From assembly GCA_922989275.2 (NCBI GenBank), contig OV277862.1, forward strand, positions 68,027,832 through 68,091,831: DNA of 64,000 nucleotides. The letters are read 5' to 3'. The translations under genes were made by a program, and so were the position numbers. The DNA comes from Gari tellinella (Eukaryota; Mollusca; Bivalvia; Cardiida; Psammobiidae). Below the pieces are notes generated by a model. It had not been told where the DNA came from. It did not search any database and saw only the letters and a list, made by a program, of their open reading frames with translations. Shown one piece after another: positions 31,139 to 41,579 of this stretch (position 1 is its first letter; every line of letters begins with the position of its first letter).

Positions 31139-31334
31139 GTATTTTCCATTTGAATTTGAAGAAAATGACTGAATCTAATTTGATTGTAAAGTAGTCTAAA
31201 ACAAATAAATGCAAAGATACATCTTTGATGCTGAGGTGATAAAAACAAAAAGAATAAAATATTCATGATACAAATGCATGCTTTTCCATGTTACTGGTTT
31301 TTTGTGGTTTTTTTGTGGGTTTTTTTTTTATCTT

Positions 31335-31480
31335 TTAACACTTTGCAAGTAGAAAACTATTCTGGATCTCTTAATACAGTCTAGACCCAGATCAGCCGCA
31401 GCATTTGATCAGGATCCAAACTGTTGGTCATTCTGATCACATCTCTGGAATAAAACAGTAGTGGAATGAGTAATTTATAA
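31335..31480 (-). mobile_element. B06: worn family-B MITE
   Basis: TTAACACTTTGCAAGTAG, hairpin TCTAGACCCAGATCAGCCGC...GATCAGGATCCAAACTG, then CATTCTGATC. The right arm is partly lost. Confidence 0.6.
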
Positions 31481-31620
31481 GTTAAGCAGATGACAGGTTT
31501 GAAGCTGACAAGATTTATATATTCAGCATTTAAAGATGAATTTTGCATGAGGCTCTTGATGCATGCTTGTTTCTGTTGACTGCACAGGCACATACATTTT
31601 ACTCCTGCCCAAGGCCACTT

Positions 31621-31790
31621 TTAACCTTTACACTGAAGAAAGGCAGTGTTTACATCATACACGAACAGTGTAGACCCTGATCAGTGGGCTCCTGAAGGAG
31701 CCCTCTGATCAGGGTCTGCACTGTTTGTCATTATTTTAAATATAACCAAGTCAAATACATCAAAAGGCTATACAAAGTCTTTTATTTAAA
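31621..31790. mobile_element. K03: core-3 MITE
   Basis: TTAACCTTTACACTGAAG; hairpin 31663-31729 (GAACAGTGTAGACCC...GGGTCTGCACTGTTTG, centre GGGCTCCTGAAGGAGCCC). The right end is unclear. Confidence 0.65.
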
Positions 31791-32013
31791 GCTGGTATTA
31801 AAGACTCTTTGCAAAGTCTGTATTGTAAGAGTTCAAATTCATTAAAACTTAAAGCATGATCTCAAATAAGACCTTAAACATCACAGGGCAACTATAATCA
31901 TTAGAACAGGATAATTACTGTTTTGAAAGAGAAAATTGGAAATGAATATTCTCTTTGAAAAGTGATAAATTCTAAACCAGCCAATCAGAATAACAATTTA
32001 TAGCTTATTCTCT

Positions 32014-32239
32014 TTAACTCATTCACCCCTGAAACTTTTAATGGACAACTCCAATATCAAAATAAGTCTAGTCCATTTTTTAATATTTAGGGTTGATTTT
32101 AACAATTTAATTCAAAATGACAGTGTAGACTCTGTTCAGAAGGCTCCTTAAGGAGCCCTCTGATCAGGGTCTACACTGTTTGCATACAACAAGTGTAATC
32201 CTTACAGGTACACTGTTTCGCTAGGGTTGAATGTGTTAA
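32014..32239 (-). mobile_element. C08: complete family-C MITE, older subtype
   Basis: TTAACTCATTCACCCCTGAAAC to CGCTAGGGTTGAATGTGTTAA. Core 3 centre GGCTCCTTAAGGAGCC contains TTAA. Subtype shared with C01 and C07. Confidence 0.85.
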
Positions 32240-32249
32240 AACAGGTTGC

Positions 32250-32325
32250 AGTTAATGCAAAAGAAAGATAAAGCAGAAAGCTCCTACAGAACTTTAATCT
32301 GCATTACTTTTCTCCTGCACTATAG
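32250..32325. repeat. Worn H-type hairpin
   Basis: GCAGTTAATGCAAAAGAAAG, CAGAAAGCTCCTACAG, ATTACTTTTCTCCTGCAC. Confidence 0.5.
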
Positions 32326-32724
32326 CCTGTGTGCTGTCTAGAATACAATCATGTATGTACACAGCTACTTAACACAAGATTGTCTGCAGACTGGCTTAAT
32401 TAAAATGCCATAAGGCACCGCATTGACAGCAGATTTAGATGCAAATCAAGGTCAAAGGTGAGCGACTGACCCCTAATAATCTGCACGTCCAGTCATCCAG
32501 CCATTGTTGTGGTCAGCAGATGGCTTAGGCAGGAGGCCAATGGCCAGTGTCCATCATCACAGAGCTAAAGTCAGCCAAAAACCCATCTGGGCACGGACTG
32601 ATGACTGAAGTGGTCATTTCACACTGTGTGTGCTGAACAAATATAAATTCTCAAACCATCATCTGCTTGAGTCCTAATTTTTGCCTCTCCTTCTTCTCTC
32701 TATCTGGAGATATATAATCCGAGT
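32326..32724. other. Unassigned interval
   Basis: No feature recognised. Confidence 0.35.
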
Positions 32725-32795
32725 GACAAACAATTTGGATCCAGATCAGATGCTGAGTTCCTCAGCATCTGATCTGGATCTAAACTGTTTGCAAA
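32725..32795. repeat. Solitary core-2 hairpin with ATGCTGAG inner stem
   Basis: CAAACAATTTGGATCCAG...GATGCTGAG-TTC-CTCAGCATC...GATCTAAACTGTTTG. Paired changes in the inner stem relative to GACGCCGC/GCGGCGTC. Confidence 0.8.
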
Positions 32796-33114
32796 TGTCT
32801 AAAGGATTAAGTTCCCTGCAGTACATGGGGTTAATTATTGATCTCATGCACTAGCCAGTTTAATTTTACTCAAGTAAACAGCCCTGCCCTTTCATCTTCA
32901 ACTTTGACTAATTCAATTCAATGTTTATAGCTGCCCAAATGCTGTAGAAATGAGTTAAATATACACGGTTCTGGTGGCTAATATTGGTACCCTCTGATCA
33001 CTAATTGCCATGCTTACCAGTTTTAATTTAACTGCATTAACTCAATTAGAACATCATGAATTGCTACAATTATAGAATTTGTCTTAAAATATCAACCTTT
33101 AGCCTGTTGAGCAT
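32796..33114. other. Unassigned interval
   Basis: No feature recognised. Confidence 0.35.
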
Positions 33115-33267
33115 TAACTCATTCCTCCCTGAAACTTCAAATGGACAATGTTTATGACGTCAAATATCAGTGTTTGCATAGGAATGAATGAATGAATGAA
33201 TGGTGTTTTACGGCCCATCGACACAAAAAGGTCATTTAGAGCCGACAGTGTTTGCATAGGACAAGAC
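33115..33267 (-). mobile_element. C09: family-C fragment with a retro-insertion
   Basis: TTAACTCATTCCTCCCTGAAAC, AAATGGACAATG, then a deletion to CAGTGTTTGCATAGGA, the insertion, and CAGTGTTTGCATAGGACAAG. The remainder is lost. Confidence 0.7.
33184..33245 (-). mobile_element. Minimal 62-bp LINE/SINE 3'-tail insertion
   Basis: Flanked by perfect 16-bp direct repeats, CAGTGTTTGCATAGGA, at 33168-33183 and 33246-33261. On the minus strand the insert reads GTGTCGATGGGCCGTAAAAC and ends in a (CATT)n tract, the form of a severely 5'-truncated retrotransposon end. Confidence 0.75.
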
Positions 33268-33582
33268 TTTTTATTCTCGCTTTTCAGGGGGTGCTAGACC
33301 ACATTTTGTTACTATAAATAGCCCTACAGTAAACCTTGTCTGGAACTGTATCCTTCCGCCCAATTGGCTTTAAAGCAAGGGAAAGGCCGGTAACTCTTAC
33401 AGAAATACCCTAAAACTTATAATGGACCACAAGCTACGTTCACAGAGGAAAGTACATTGCATTTAAGCTTACAGTAGACTCTACACTTGTCTGTGGCTTT
33501 CGACAATTCAATGATACGATTTTTAAACAGTGATTACTGTGGTTGTTGTTGATTGTTTCACATGATCGAGTATACGCGTAAT

Positions 33583-33650
33583 GTCACGTTCTTACGTGAC
33601 GTCAATGACGTCGGTTGTTGTTATGGCTTGAAAGTAGAACGTATATATAA
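33583..33650 (+). promoter_or_regulatory. CRE pair and TATA box, module 1
   Basis: GTCACGT (33583-33589) and ACGTGAC (33594-33600) form an inverted repeat leading into TGACGTCA (33597-33604), then TGACGTCG (33606-33613) and TATATATAA (33642-33650). The full CRE octamer is the CREB/ATF site. A real promoter is plausible but there is no recognised gene downstream. Confidence 0.5.
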
Positions 33651-33914
33651 AGAAATGGTCGTTTAGATTACTTATACTATGTAAAAAATTGGATTCAATG
33701 CAAACCGTTAGTTTTACTGAGTTGGGATCTGAAATGGGACATGTTTTTCTTTAAAACGTGTGTACAAATAAAATTTCAAAGCCAAGTCGAAATAGCGCGA
33801 CCTTTAAACAGCTGTTTGTTGCTATTGGATATGGAATGTGTGATACGTGAAAAAGTAGGTCTTTATAATTCCTTTAATTTACTCGTTTTAAAGGGGATTT
33901 TAAGCGAGAAAAAT

Positions 33915-34010
33915 AATCAAGCACGGCTTTTGGTAAAGCTCGTTTCAGACTGGGAACAGACCAACCTCGGGTATAGAATTCCCTGTCTTTACCAAAAGCC
34001 GTGCTTGATT
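33915..34010. repeat. Perfect 24-bp inverted repeat, 48-bp loop
   Basis: 33915-33938 (AATCAAGCACGGCTTTTGG...) is perfectly inverted at 33987-34010. It lies about 270 bp downstream of the TATA box. A 101-residue open frame (33741-34046, plus) runs across it and has no known domain. Confidence 0.8.
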
Positions 34011-34954
34011 CTATTAGTCTATTCTTCAGGAAGCTTCTTCAACTAAGTTTGTGTACTCTTAGGTGTATTCTTCTTGAAAGCTTAAAATCAAACAATGTTG
34101 CAGATGATCATTAAGGTATTCGAACACTGAAGGTAGGGTAATTGTAATGTTAAAATGATATTATGAATGGATACTACATGTAATTCCCGTGTCTTGTGAG
34201 AAATATGAAGGCTTTTCGCCAACTCTTCTCATTTATATTTGAAATATTGTATATAGCCTTACAGGTAGGAAAATATGCGAGAAAATTAAAAGACAAATAT
34301 TCATGAAAGGTGATTTTTACCTATTCTTACCTAAAATACTGATATTTTTTTATTTCATGCCTATATGCCAGAAGACGTGAACATCACAAAATTAAAGTTA
34401 TTGTCCCAATGTTTGCATCATATGATGTGAACAATTAAAAAATCTGAACCGTCCTCTTAAAAATATGCAAAATTTTCCATACGATTTTACATTATATGAC
34501 TTAAAAGGTTGTATGTTTGTACAAAAGTGAAAACTTGGGCAAAGCAAACCACTTATTTTAGTTAAACACGGAAAATGCCGAGATAACACGGAAAAAGGCG
34601 ATCTTCAGTCTTGGATTACCTTAATTTAAAAGTACAGCAGAAGTTATTTTTAAAAGAGAAATGTTTCAGAGTCCTTAGTGTGCTAGATTATTACCTCCTT
34701 ATCATAGGTGGTAAGAAATTAGCCTACAAATACTAGAAGTACTCATACCTTGAGGGTCTTTTGTGAGAAATGTATGGCTTATACATCAAGCAGATATCAA
34801 AACGAAATGAGTCTTTTAATGGCCTAAATTAAGCATGATTTATGGAGAGATTGGCAGTTTCTGAAATAGCTTTTAACAGGCTCCACCTATAAGCCCCAGC
34901 ATGAGCTGAAGAATTATCAGCTGTGGAGATGTTATTCTTTCCTAATAAATGTGT
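34011..34954. other. Unassigned, repeat-poor interval
   Basis: No feature recognised. Confidence 0.35.
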
Positions 34955-35212
34955 TTACCCATTACCCCATAAATACGCCTTTTTACGACTTCAATTTATT
35001 CCTCCACTGAAGGAAATAATTCCAATTCATACAGTCAGGAACAATGTAGCAAAAGAAATATTTTCTATATTCTATCAGATGATAGCATAAAGCAGGCTGA
35101 AAGAAAAGCAGAATGTGCCCTAAGGCGCATTCTGCTTTACTTTCAACCTGCTTTAAGTAGTCACCTGTTTTCAAAACTAGAAACATGCTATGGGGTATAA
35201 TGAATGAGTTAA
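34955..35212 (-). mobile_element. A30: complete family-A MITE
   Basis: TTTACCCATTACCCCATAAA to TATGGGGTATAATGAATGAGTTAA. Hairpin 35087-35157 has GTGCC against GGCGC (unpaired change). Confidence 0.85.
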
Positions 35213-35329
35213 TATGCTAAAAATATTATTTCCATTGCAAACCTGAACAGTCTCCATATTACAGATGCCAGGTAATCGTGCATCTGATCAAGCTCCAACC
35301 TTTGGTTGACTTTGGGAAGTGGCTGCAAG

Positions 35330-35388
35330 CACAATGAAAGTAATACAGAAAGCTCCTCTCAGAGCTTTCTGTTTATAGTACTTTCATT
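35330..35388. repeat. H-type hairpin
   Basis: GCACAATGAAAGTAATACAG, AGCTCCTCTCAGAGCT, AGTACTTTCAT. Confidence 0.55.
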
Positions 35389-35735
35389 TTTTTTTAACCC
35401 ATTCAGGCTGTCAAGTGAGCAGTCATCATACTAGGATTTGTCTCTGGATTATCTCCATTTTGGAAACAAAGGCCTAGCTGCCCAGAATAATTCTAACAGA
35501 AATAGCACACTTGCACTACTGCGCTGCAGGACTGGTAATTTCGTCCATTTATGACCCAAATTATTGCCCCTAAAGCCCAATAAAGCCAGCGAGTGGAAAC
35601 AACAAATTGGCATACATTTTCTCCCAATTCTCTGGTACCGACCTTGCCCATTAACCCCATGTTTGAGGTCATGGTCAGCATAATTAGGCTGGATTTTACG
35701 ATGCTTGTATCAATGGTAACACTTTATTGTTCATA

Positions 35736-35900
35736 CAGTAAAACTTCATTACAATCACATACAAAAAATGTCTTCTTCTCTGTCTTAGAGACACATATTG
35801 GCAGCTTAATGCAGGACAAAAGAAATGCAAAAAGCTCCTAAAGGAGTTTTTTGCATTACTTTTATCCAGCATTAAGCAATAAATTAGATCTCCAATCTAC
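35736..35900. mobile_element. H04: pogo-like MITE, right end lost
   Basis: TACAGTAAAACTTCATTAC at 35734; hairpin 35812-35876 (CTTAATGCAGGACAAAAG...CTTTTATCCAGCATTAAG, centre AGCTCCTAAAGGAGTT). Confidence 0.7.
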
Positions 35901-36519
35901 ATAAATTTGATGATTGGAGAGCGGTTGCAATTTTACACTATTAATGCCATCCTTCTGAATGCTAGTTCAGAATATAGAAATTGGCTGCTACCATGCAGAC
36001 CAAAATTAGAAGCCATTTTATACAATGTCTGATCTGGGAACTCTACTTAGTCTGTCATTCTTATTACATATTAAATTATGCAACAAAAACTCACCTTAAA
36101 TTGAATGAAGAATTGATTAAATTGGATGATAGGTGTGTGTGTATGATACGGAAGATTTGCTTTCATTATCAGTGGAAGGAAAATATGCACAAGTTAATGT
36201 CCGGTTTTAATGCTTTTTTACAAACTGTGACAGCTGATTGGAGTTTTTATGGAGCTAACTATTAATCAGATAGCTAGGGAGGGTGTTTTATGTACTGGTC
36301 AGCCGCTGGGGATGGGCGATTCTTTGTAAAACTATCTTTTATACTCATGGCCACAGGATCTCAATGTTTGTCATAAATTAAACATCATGACAAAATTGAA
36401 TTCAATACAATAACACATGCATGCAGTGCTCAGAAGTAATCATTTACAGAGGCAGCATCTAAAGGGATATCTAAAGACAGAGGGCAGTTAAAGAGAGCCA
36501 ATGAGAAATAATTTGGACT
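35901..36519. other. Unassigned interval
   Basis: A 94-residue open frame (35981-36265, plus) is unrecognised. No other signal. Confidence 0.35.
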
Positions 36520-36772
36520 TTAACCCATTACCCCATAGCATGTTTCTAATATTGAATATAGGTGTCCTCTTAAAGCAGGTTGAAAGTAAAGCAGAATGTG
36601 CCTTAAGGCACATTCTGCTTTACTTTCAGCCTGCTTTAAGCTATCATCTGCTAGAATATAGAACATATTTCGTATGATACATATTCATATCTGTATAAAT
36701 TGGAACTATTTTCACAAGTGGAGGAATAAATTAAGAGGCGTCAAAAGGCGTATTTATGGGGTAATGGGTTAA
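36520..36772 (+). mobile_element. A31: complete family-A MITE
   Basis: TTAACCCATTACCCCATAGC to TATGGGGTAATGGGTTAA, hairpin 36570-36639 (GTGCC/GGCAC). One of the best-preserved copies. Confidence 0.9.
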
Positions 36773-36820
36773 AGAAGATGGCTTCTTAATCAATGCAGCT
36801 GCTAAAAGAGCTTTTATCCT

Positions 36821-36910
36821 GTCACGTGCCTGTTTGTGACAGATAAACTTTGCTTTATTATGCTATGTGGTCACATGACCGATGTTATTATGTCAAGTGG
36901 TCACATGACC
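36821..36910. promoter_or_regulatory. E-box/M-box cluster with 30-bp duplication
   Basis: GTCACGTG at 36821-36828; GGTCACATGACC at 36869-36880 and again at 36899-36910 within a 30-bp direct duplication. TCACRTGA is the MITF/TFE core motif. It lies about 240 bp upstream of CRE module 2. Confidence 0.4.
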
Positions 36911-37151
36911 TATAGCCGGAACTACTTTTTTCACCGAGACGCTTATTTTTCCCGCTGTTAGGAAAGGTATTCTAAAACTCTTTCAACAGAATCCCGACGT
37001 GTAACGACGTTTATTCGAACTATTCGATGCAATCAAAGCGTTATAGAGTACGCGCCACATACTTCTATAAGTGTCCACCTTTTAGATTTCCTGAGTGAAA
37101 AACACTAGATTTTTAAAGGTTCTTTTATTTCTTTTCAACGTAACTAGGATG

Positions 37152-37178
37152 TGACGTCACTGACGTCATCTATATAAT
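37152..37178 (+). promoter_or_regulatory. CRE pair and TATA-like box, module 2
   Basis: TGACGTCA at 37152-37159 and 37161-37168, the same 9-bp spacing as module 1, then TATATAAT at 37171. No recognised gene follows. Confidence 0.5.
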
Positions 37179-37294
37179 AGCGCGCTTTCCTAGAATAACA
37201 TAGTTCTTTAGTGAGAATCTTATCTGGACCAAAAATGACTCTAGCTTTAAAAAAAGCATTCTCTATTTATTGTACTATTGTGACAAGGATAAAT

Positions 37295-37437
37295 AGAATA
37301 TTTGGTTCCTATCTTTGAATGAGAAATGTTATCTGGCTCGGCTTCTGAAAATATCAGGTTCGCCTGCGGCTCACCTGATATATTCATCCGCCTTGCCAGA
37401 TAACATTTCTCATTCAAAGCTAGTCACCAAATATTCT
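37295..37437. repeat. Long bulged inverted repeat with inner hairpin
   Basis: Outer arms AGAATATTTGGT (37295-37306)/ACCAAATATTCT (37426-37437). Main 25-bp perfect arms at 37313-37337 (CTTTGAATGAGAAATG...) and 37395-37419. Inner ATATCAGGT (37351-37359)/ACCTGATAT (37373-37381). It lies 120 bp after CRE module 2. Confidence 0.85.
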
Positions 37438-37689
37438 CTATATATCTGCATTACTTTTGCACAGCCATTTAGCTACCTTTAAATGATACTTATTTGAGTA
37501 TAAAGAGATGATTCTACTGAGTATAGTGAAAACAGGTTTTGCATGGTGTAAACCTTTTAATATTTGAAATTTTCCCATTATCTGGTGTTATGATGCATAC
37601 ATGTATACTGAAATATTTATTGAAAACTTGCAGCCATTATGGCAGACACAGTCGATAACCACACACATGTTGGATAAATACAAAGACAC

Positions 37690-37873
37690 CAGGGTTCCAG
37701 ATAAGGGGAGTATTTCAAAAATTAAAATCTTTATTTCTGCTTTTAACCCTATGGTGTCACTACTCATTAGAATCGTCTCGAAGAAGTAGTAACACCATAG
37801 GAGTTGGTGCTGAAATAAGTGAGAAAATGCTGGATTTGTTCAGTTTACTCGATCTTCCTTATCTGGAACCCTT
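37690..37873 (-). mobile_element. F04: hAT-like MITE with half-deleted hairpin
   Basis: CAGGGTTCCAGATAAGGGG to CTTATCTGGAACCCT. In the hairpin, GAATCGTCTCGAAGAAGTAG shows that most of one inner arm is lost. Confidence 0.8.
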
Positions 37874-38167
37874 GCCACACCTCCTATGTCAGTCACTGAG
37901 ATTGCAGCTCCATCATGCAGGATCTGGGTTGTATCAAACACAACAAAAATAGTTCCAGCGCTTCTTTTAGAAATTTAAAACTGAACGTACTGCAATGGCT
38001 GATAACAGGCAGAGATAACAGGTCTTGAATTTTAATTTTTATTGCAATTTTAGCAAATTCCGTAGAAGATTATGTAAAGAAGCAATTTAGCATATGAGTT
38101 GAACTAGTTTAAAAGTAAGTGTCTTCCAGAATATTTTAAAGAGCTATATATCGCAATGGTTAGTCAT
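37874..38167. other. Unassigned interval
   Basis: No feature recognised. Confidence 0.35.
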
Positions 38168-38425
38168 TTAATACAATCCCATTCCCCCATAACAATGCTT
38201 TTTTATGCCTTTAATTTATTCCTCAACTAAATAAAGTACAATGTAGTCATAAATATACACCATACGAAAACTATTTTCTATATCCTAGCATATGTTAGTT
38301 TAAAGCATGCTGAAGTAATTTAGCTGAATGTGCCATAAGGTGCATTCTGCTTTACTTTCAACCTGCTTTAAGTGTTCACCTCTCTATAGATCAAGAAACA
38401 GGCTATATATTGGGCTAATGGGTTC
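38168..38425 (-). mobile_element. A32: worn family-A MITE
   Basis: CCCATTCCCCCATAAC, GCCTTTAATTTATTCCTC, CTAGCATATGTTAG; hairpin GAATGTGCCATAAGGTGCATTC; TTGGGCTAATGGGTT. Confidence 0.75.
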
Positions 38426-38429
38426 AGAA

Positions 38430-38644
38430 TTAACTCTTTGCATGCTAGCGGCTGAATTGTGATATATCTATGCAAACAGCTTGGATCCTGATGAGATGCG
38501 CGTAATAGGTGTCACTTCAGGAACCAAAATGTTTGACACCCTAGCTGACCATTTTGAAAAGAAATTTAGAAAAATCTATTTCTATAACAGTTACAGAGGA
38601 TAATTTTTATAGACGAAAAAAATATCCAGCATGCTACGAGTTGT
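38430..38644 (-). mobile_element. B07: worn family-B MITE
   Basis: TTAACTCTTTGCATGCTAGC to CCAGCATGCTACGAGTTG. The hairpin's right side is degraded (GTGTCACTTCAGGAACC). Confidence 0.75.
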
Positions 38645-39078
38645 TATGAGCCACTGTAGGAAGGGTTTTCTGTACTTTACAAGAAAGTTAATGCTACATC
38701 AGCAAAAACTGTGTTGAAAGAAGATTTATAAGACACTCAGTGGCAGAGTTGAAGAGACAGCATCGCCATTCAACACAAACGTCTGGAACTCATTCCATGA
38801 TAATGATCCAATATTATTCTGAACTTTCTGAACACGTTCTGTAGAAAAATGCTAATCAAGTGGGCATTTCACGTAATAATCAATGATTGTTTTTAACCCC
38901 ATCAACTTTGCAATTCAAATTGTATCAATCGTTTTTGGTTTTCTGTGGGAATCATTTCCATGCACTCCATAAAACTTCAAATGTTTTCAAAGTCAGGGGT
39001 TTTCATGCAATACACATTATACTGTCAAACCATTAATCAGCCACAATGTCTTGAAGACGAGCATATGGTGTTGGCTGG
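38645..39078. other. Unassigned interval
   Basis: No feature recognised. Confidence 0.35.
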
Positions 39079-39332
39079 TTAACCCATTACTCCATATTTT
39101 AATTTACCTTTTTGCTCCAATAAATATTTCTATACTAAGGAAAGTAGTCACCACCTAGGAAGTCCCAAGAACATAACACACAAAAGACATTTCTAATATC
39201 TTTACATAATATTAGCAAAATTCAGGTTGAAAGTAAAGCAGAATGTTCCTAATTTACCGGTCTTCAACCAGCTTTAAGTGGTCATGATCTGTCTCCAAAA
39301 CTAGAAACAGGCTATATGGGGTAATGGTTTAA
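39079..39332 (-). mobile_element. A33: diverged family-A MITE
   Basis: TTAACCCATTACTCCATATT to GGGGTAATGGTTTAA. The right inner hairpin is replaced by CCTAATTTACCGGTCTTC. Confidence 0.75.
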
Positions 39333-39457
39333 TGCAAATTGAGCTTTCTTTTTCTTTTGTTCAGAATTGAGCAGCTTCCTGTCCTATATGCTGGAAACAT
39401 GATTACTATATGTATATTATGAATATAAAGTACATGTATTAATTTTTTTTGCAGTTT

Positions 39458-39493
39458 GCAAATAGTGTAGACCCTGATCAGATTGCTCCTTAA
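39458..39493. repeat. Left half of core 3 ending at a TTAA insertion
   Basis: GCAAATAGTGTAGACCCTG...TTGCTCC, then TTAA and A34. In intact copies the centre reads GGCTCCTTAAGGAGCC, so A34 lies at the central TTAA. The other half is absent. Confidence 0.6.
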
Positions 39494-39744
39494 CCCATTA
39501 CCCAATAAATATGCCTTTTTACGTCTTTAATTCATTCCTGCACTGAAGAAAATACTTCCAATTTATACATTAATGATTATGACTGTATAATAAGAAATAT
39601 GCTCTATACTCATGCAGAGGGAAGCTTAAAGCAGGTTGAAAGTAAAGCAGAATGTGCCTTAAGGCGCATTCTGCTTTACTTTCAACCTGTTTAAGTGGTC
39701 ACCTGTCTTCAAAACGAGAAACAGGATATAGGGTAAAGGGCTAA
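39490..39744 (-). mobile_element. A34: complete family-A MITE
   Basis: TTAACCCATTACCCAATAAA to ATAGGGTAAAGGGCTAA. Both hairpin arms read GGTTG/CAACC, so the usual mismatch is resolved in the opposite direction to A16. Confidence 0.85.
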
Positions 39745-40350
39745 TGAGTAAAAAAGCAACTGTTCTGAAGCTCATAGACTGCCAGGCATGGCCAAAAATT
39801 GAAAATCAGATTCTTTCTGATCTTAATTTGTTAAATAAAGTGAGGTAAATTTAATTGTTAAATGTTAGTTACAACATAATTATTTCTATCAAAAATACCA
39901 GGATTCAATTAAGTTTCACAATTTTGACAACATAATAATCAGTAGTAAACGATGTATGGGAAAACTAGATGACAGGAAAATGCGGGAGTCAGACAGATTT
40001 TCTGCGTAAATATTTATAGACTGGCAAGATGTATGTAATCAATACAGCTATTTCAGGAAGAAAGAAATCAAACACGTCTTCTGAGAATTCCTAGCCATGT
40101 GACACAAAAACCTTAAAAGGTAGGAATTAGACGTAAGTGTTCCTTACTGAATGGCTGAGTATAGCAGCTTGTAAGCTATCTCAGAAAACAGCAAAGTGGC
40201 ATTAAATAAAAGAAAGTGGGCATTAAATAAAAGAAGATTTCTTACATTCAGTAATTTAACTCTTGTGGGTTTTTAAGTTCCCTTGTGGATCTTTTTAGTA
40301 ATAATTTTTGTTACTTAACATGAACCAGTCTACTTTGAATTAAAGGTAGT
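39745..40350. other. Unassigned interval with a 19-20-bp tandem duplication
   Basis: AAGTGGCATTAAATAAAAG is tandemly repeated at 40194-40212 and 40213-40232. Otherwise unassigned. Confidence 0.4.
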
Positions 40351-40490
40351 TTAATAACTACTGCTCTAAATTAGCAAACAGTGCATACCCTGATCAGAGG
40401 GTTCCTTTAGGAGCCCTCAGATCCGGGTCTACACTGTTTGCAAATGTAATGAGTATATTTTAAACAGGTCCATGGTGTTGAAAGAGTTAA
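40351..40490. mobile_element. K04: short core-3 TTAA MITE
   Basis: TTAATAACTACTGCTC to GGTGTTGAAAGAGTTAA; hairpin 40373-40441, centre GGTTCCTTTAGGAGCC. A family-A terminal fragment (CCCATTACTTCATAG) follows from the same TTAA. Confidence 0.7.
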
Positions 40491-40508
40491 CCCATTACTT
40501 CATAGATA

Positions 40509-41017
40509 TATGTTACAGAACTGAGAAGTGTCTCAAAGTTTCTTTATTGAAGAATTTTATTTTTTTCCATATTCTCCTTAATACAGAGCTATGGTCATAC
40601 TATTGTGACTCTTTCAGAATTTCATTGCTCTGTGACAACTAGAATTGTGGAAAAGAATAGGAGTTTTGAAACTTTAAGCATAGCAAAAATAGGTTTTCCA
40701 TTGATATGCAATTCCTTTCTTTTGCTTTTGCAGGATTCATGATCGAATTGTGTATCTTAAAATCTGACTGAAACCTGCTAATTAGAAACCACTGAAGCTG
40801 CTCAATAAATGCAAATTAGACATGCATGAATTCAATACGTCATTCAAAGTTTTTTGAAGGAAAATGTAATTTTGCACTTGCTGGATTTTTTTGTAATTTA
40901 CACTTGTAATGTAATTCCCTAACCATGAGATGCTGAGTAAGCCAATGATTCTTAATTACTGATCACTTGCTAACCTTGGCAACCAGGAGTGCATAATTTG
41001 TAACAATCAATCTTGTA
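40509..41017. other. Unassigned interval
   Basis: No feature recognised. Confidence 0.35.
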
Positions 41018-41229
41018 TTATACTCTTTGCATGCTGGGCAATTTTTTGTCTGCAACATTAAATTTTGTCGTCTGCTACTGTTTTAAAAACAGGATTTTCA
41101 AATTCTCTTTTCAAAACAGGGTCAGAGTGTCAAACAGTTTGGATCCTGATGAGATGCGGCATTACGCGGTGTCTCATCAGAATCCAAACTGTTTGCAAAG
41201 GTTATCATAGCTAGTGTGGTAAAAGTTAA
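41018..41229 (+). mobile_element. B08: complete family-B MITE (reference orientation)
   Basis: TTATACTCTTTGCATGCTGGG, TTTTTTGTCTGCAAC, GTCGTCTGCTACTG, CAAAACAGGGTCAGAGTG, core 2 at 41131-41196 and GGTAAAAGTTAA. TTAA on the left is TTAT. Confidence 0.85.
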
Positions 41230-41427
41230 ACCCTTTCTTCCATTATATGCCTTTTTTTACCATTACCAATCCATCATACTGAAAGTAGACTTTAACTTGG
41301 TATATTACTCTTTTTTTTCTTTTTTTTTTATCATAGACTTTAGAAATGTCTATTGATGCTTCTGTGCTGACCTGATGGAGTCATAGAAAACTTTGACAGG
41401 TTGATTAGTAACTTGACTTCCAGCCTT

Positions 41428-41579
41428 CTACACCATAAATACACTTTTTAAGCCTTTAAGTTATTTCTCCACTGAAGAAAATAGTTCTAGTTGATACAGT
41501 CATGAATATGCACTATAAGAAATAGTTCCTTATAATAGTCTAGTAGAAGGTATAGCTTATAAAGCAGGCTGAAAGTAAA
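41428..41579 (-). mobile_element. A35: family-A long arm only
   Basis: CACCATAAATACACTTTTTAAG to AAAGCAGGCTGAAAGTAAA, stopping a third of the way into the hairpin. Confidence 0.75.

Noticed and set aside
35981..36265. 94-residue open frame as a possible exon
   Set aside because: No domain, no clear splice sites and no codon pattern I can defend; length is within chance for AT-rich DNA.
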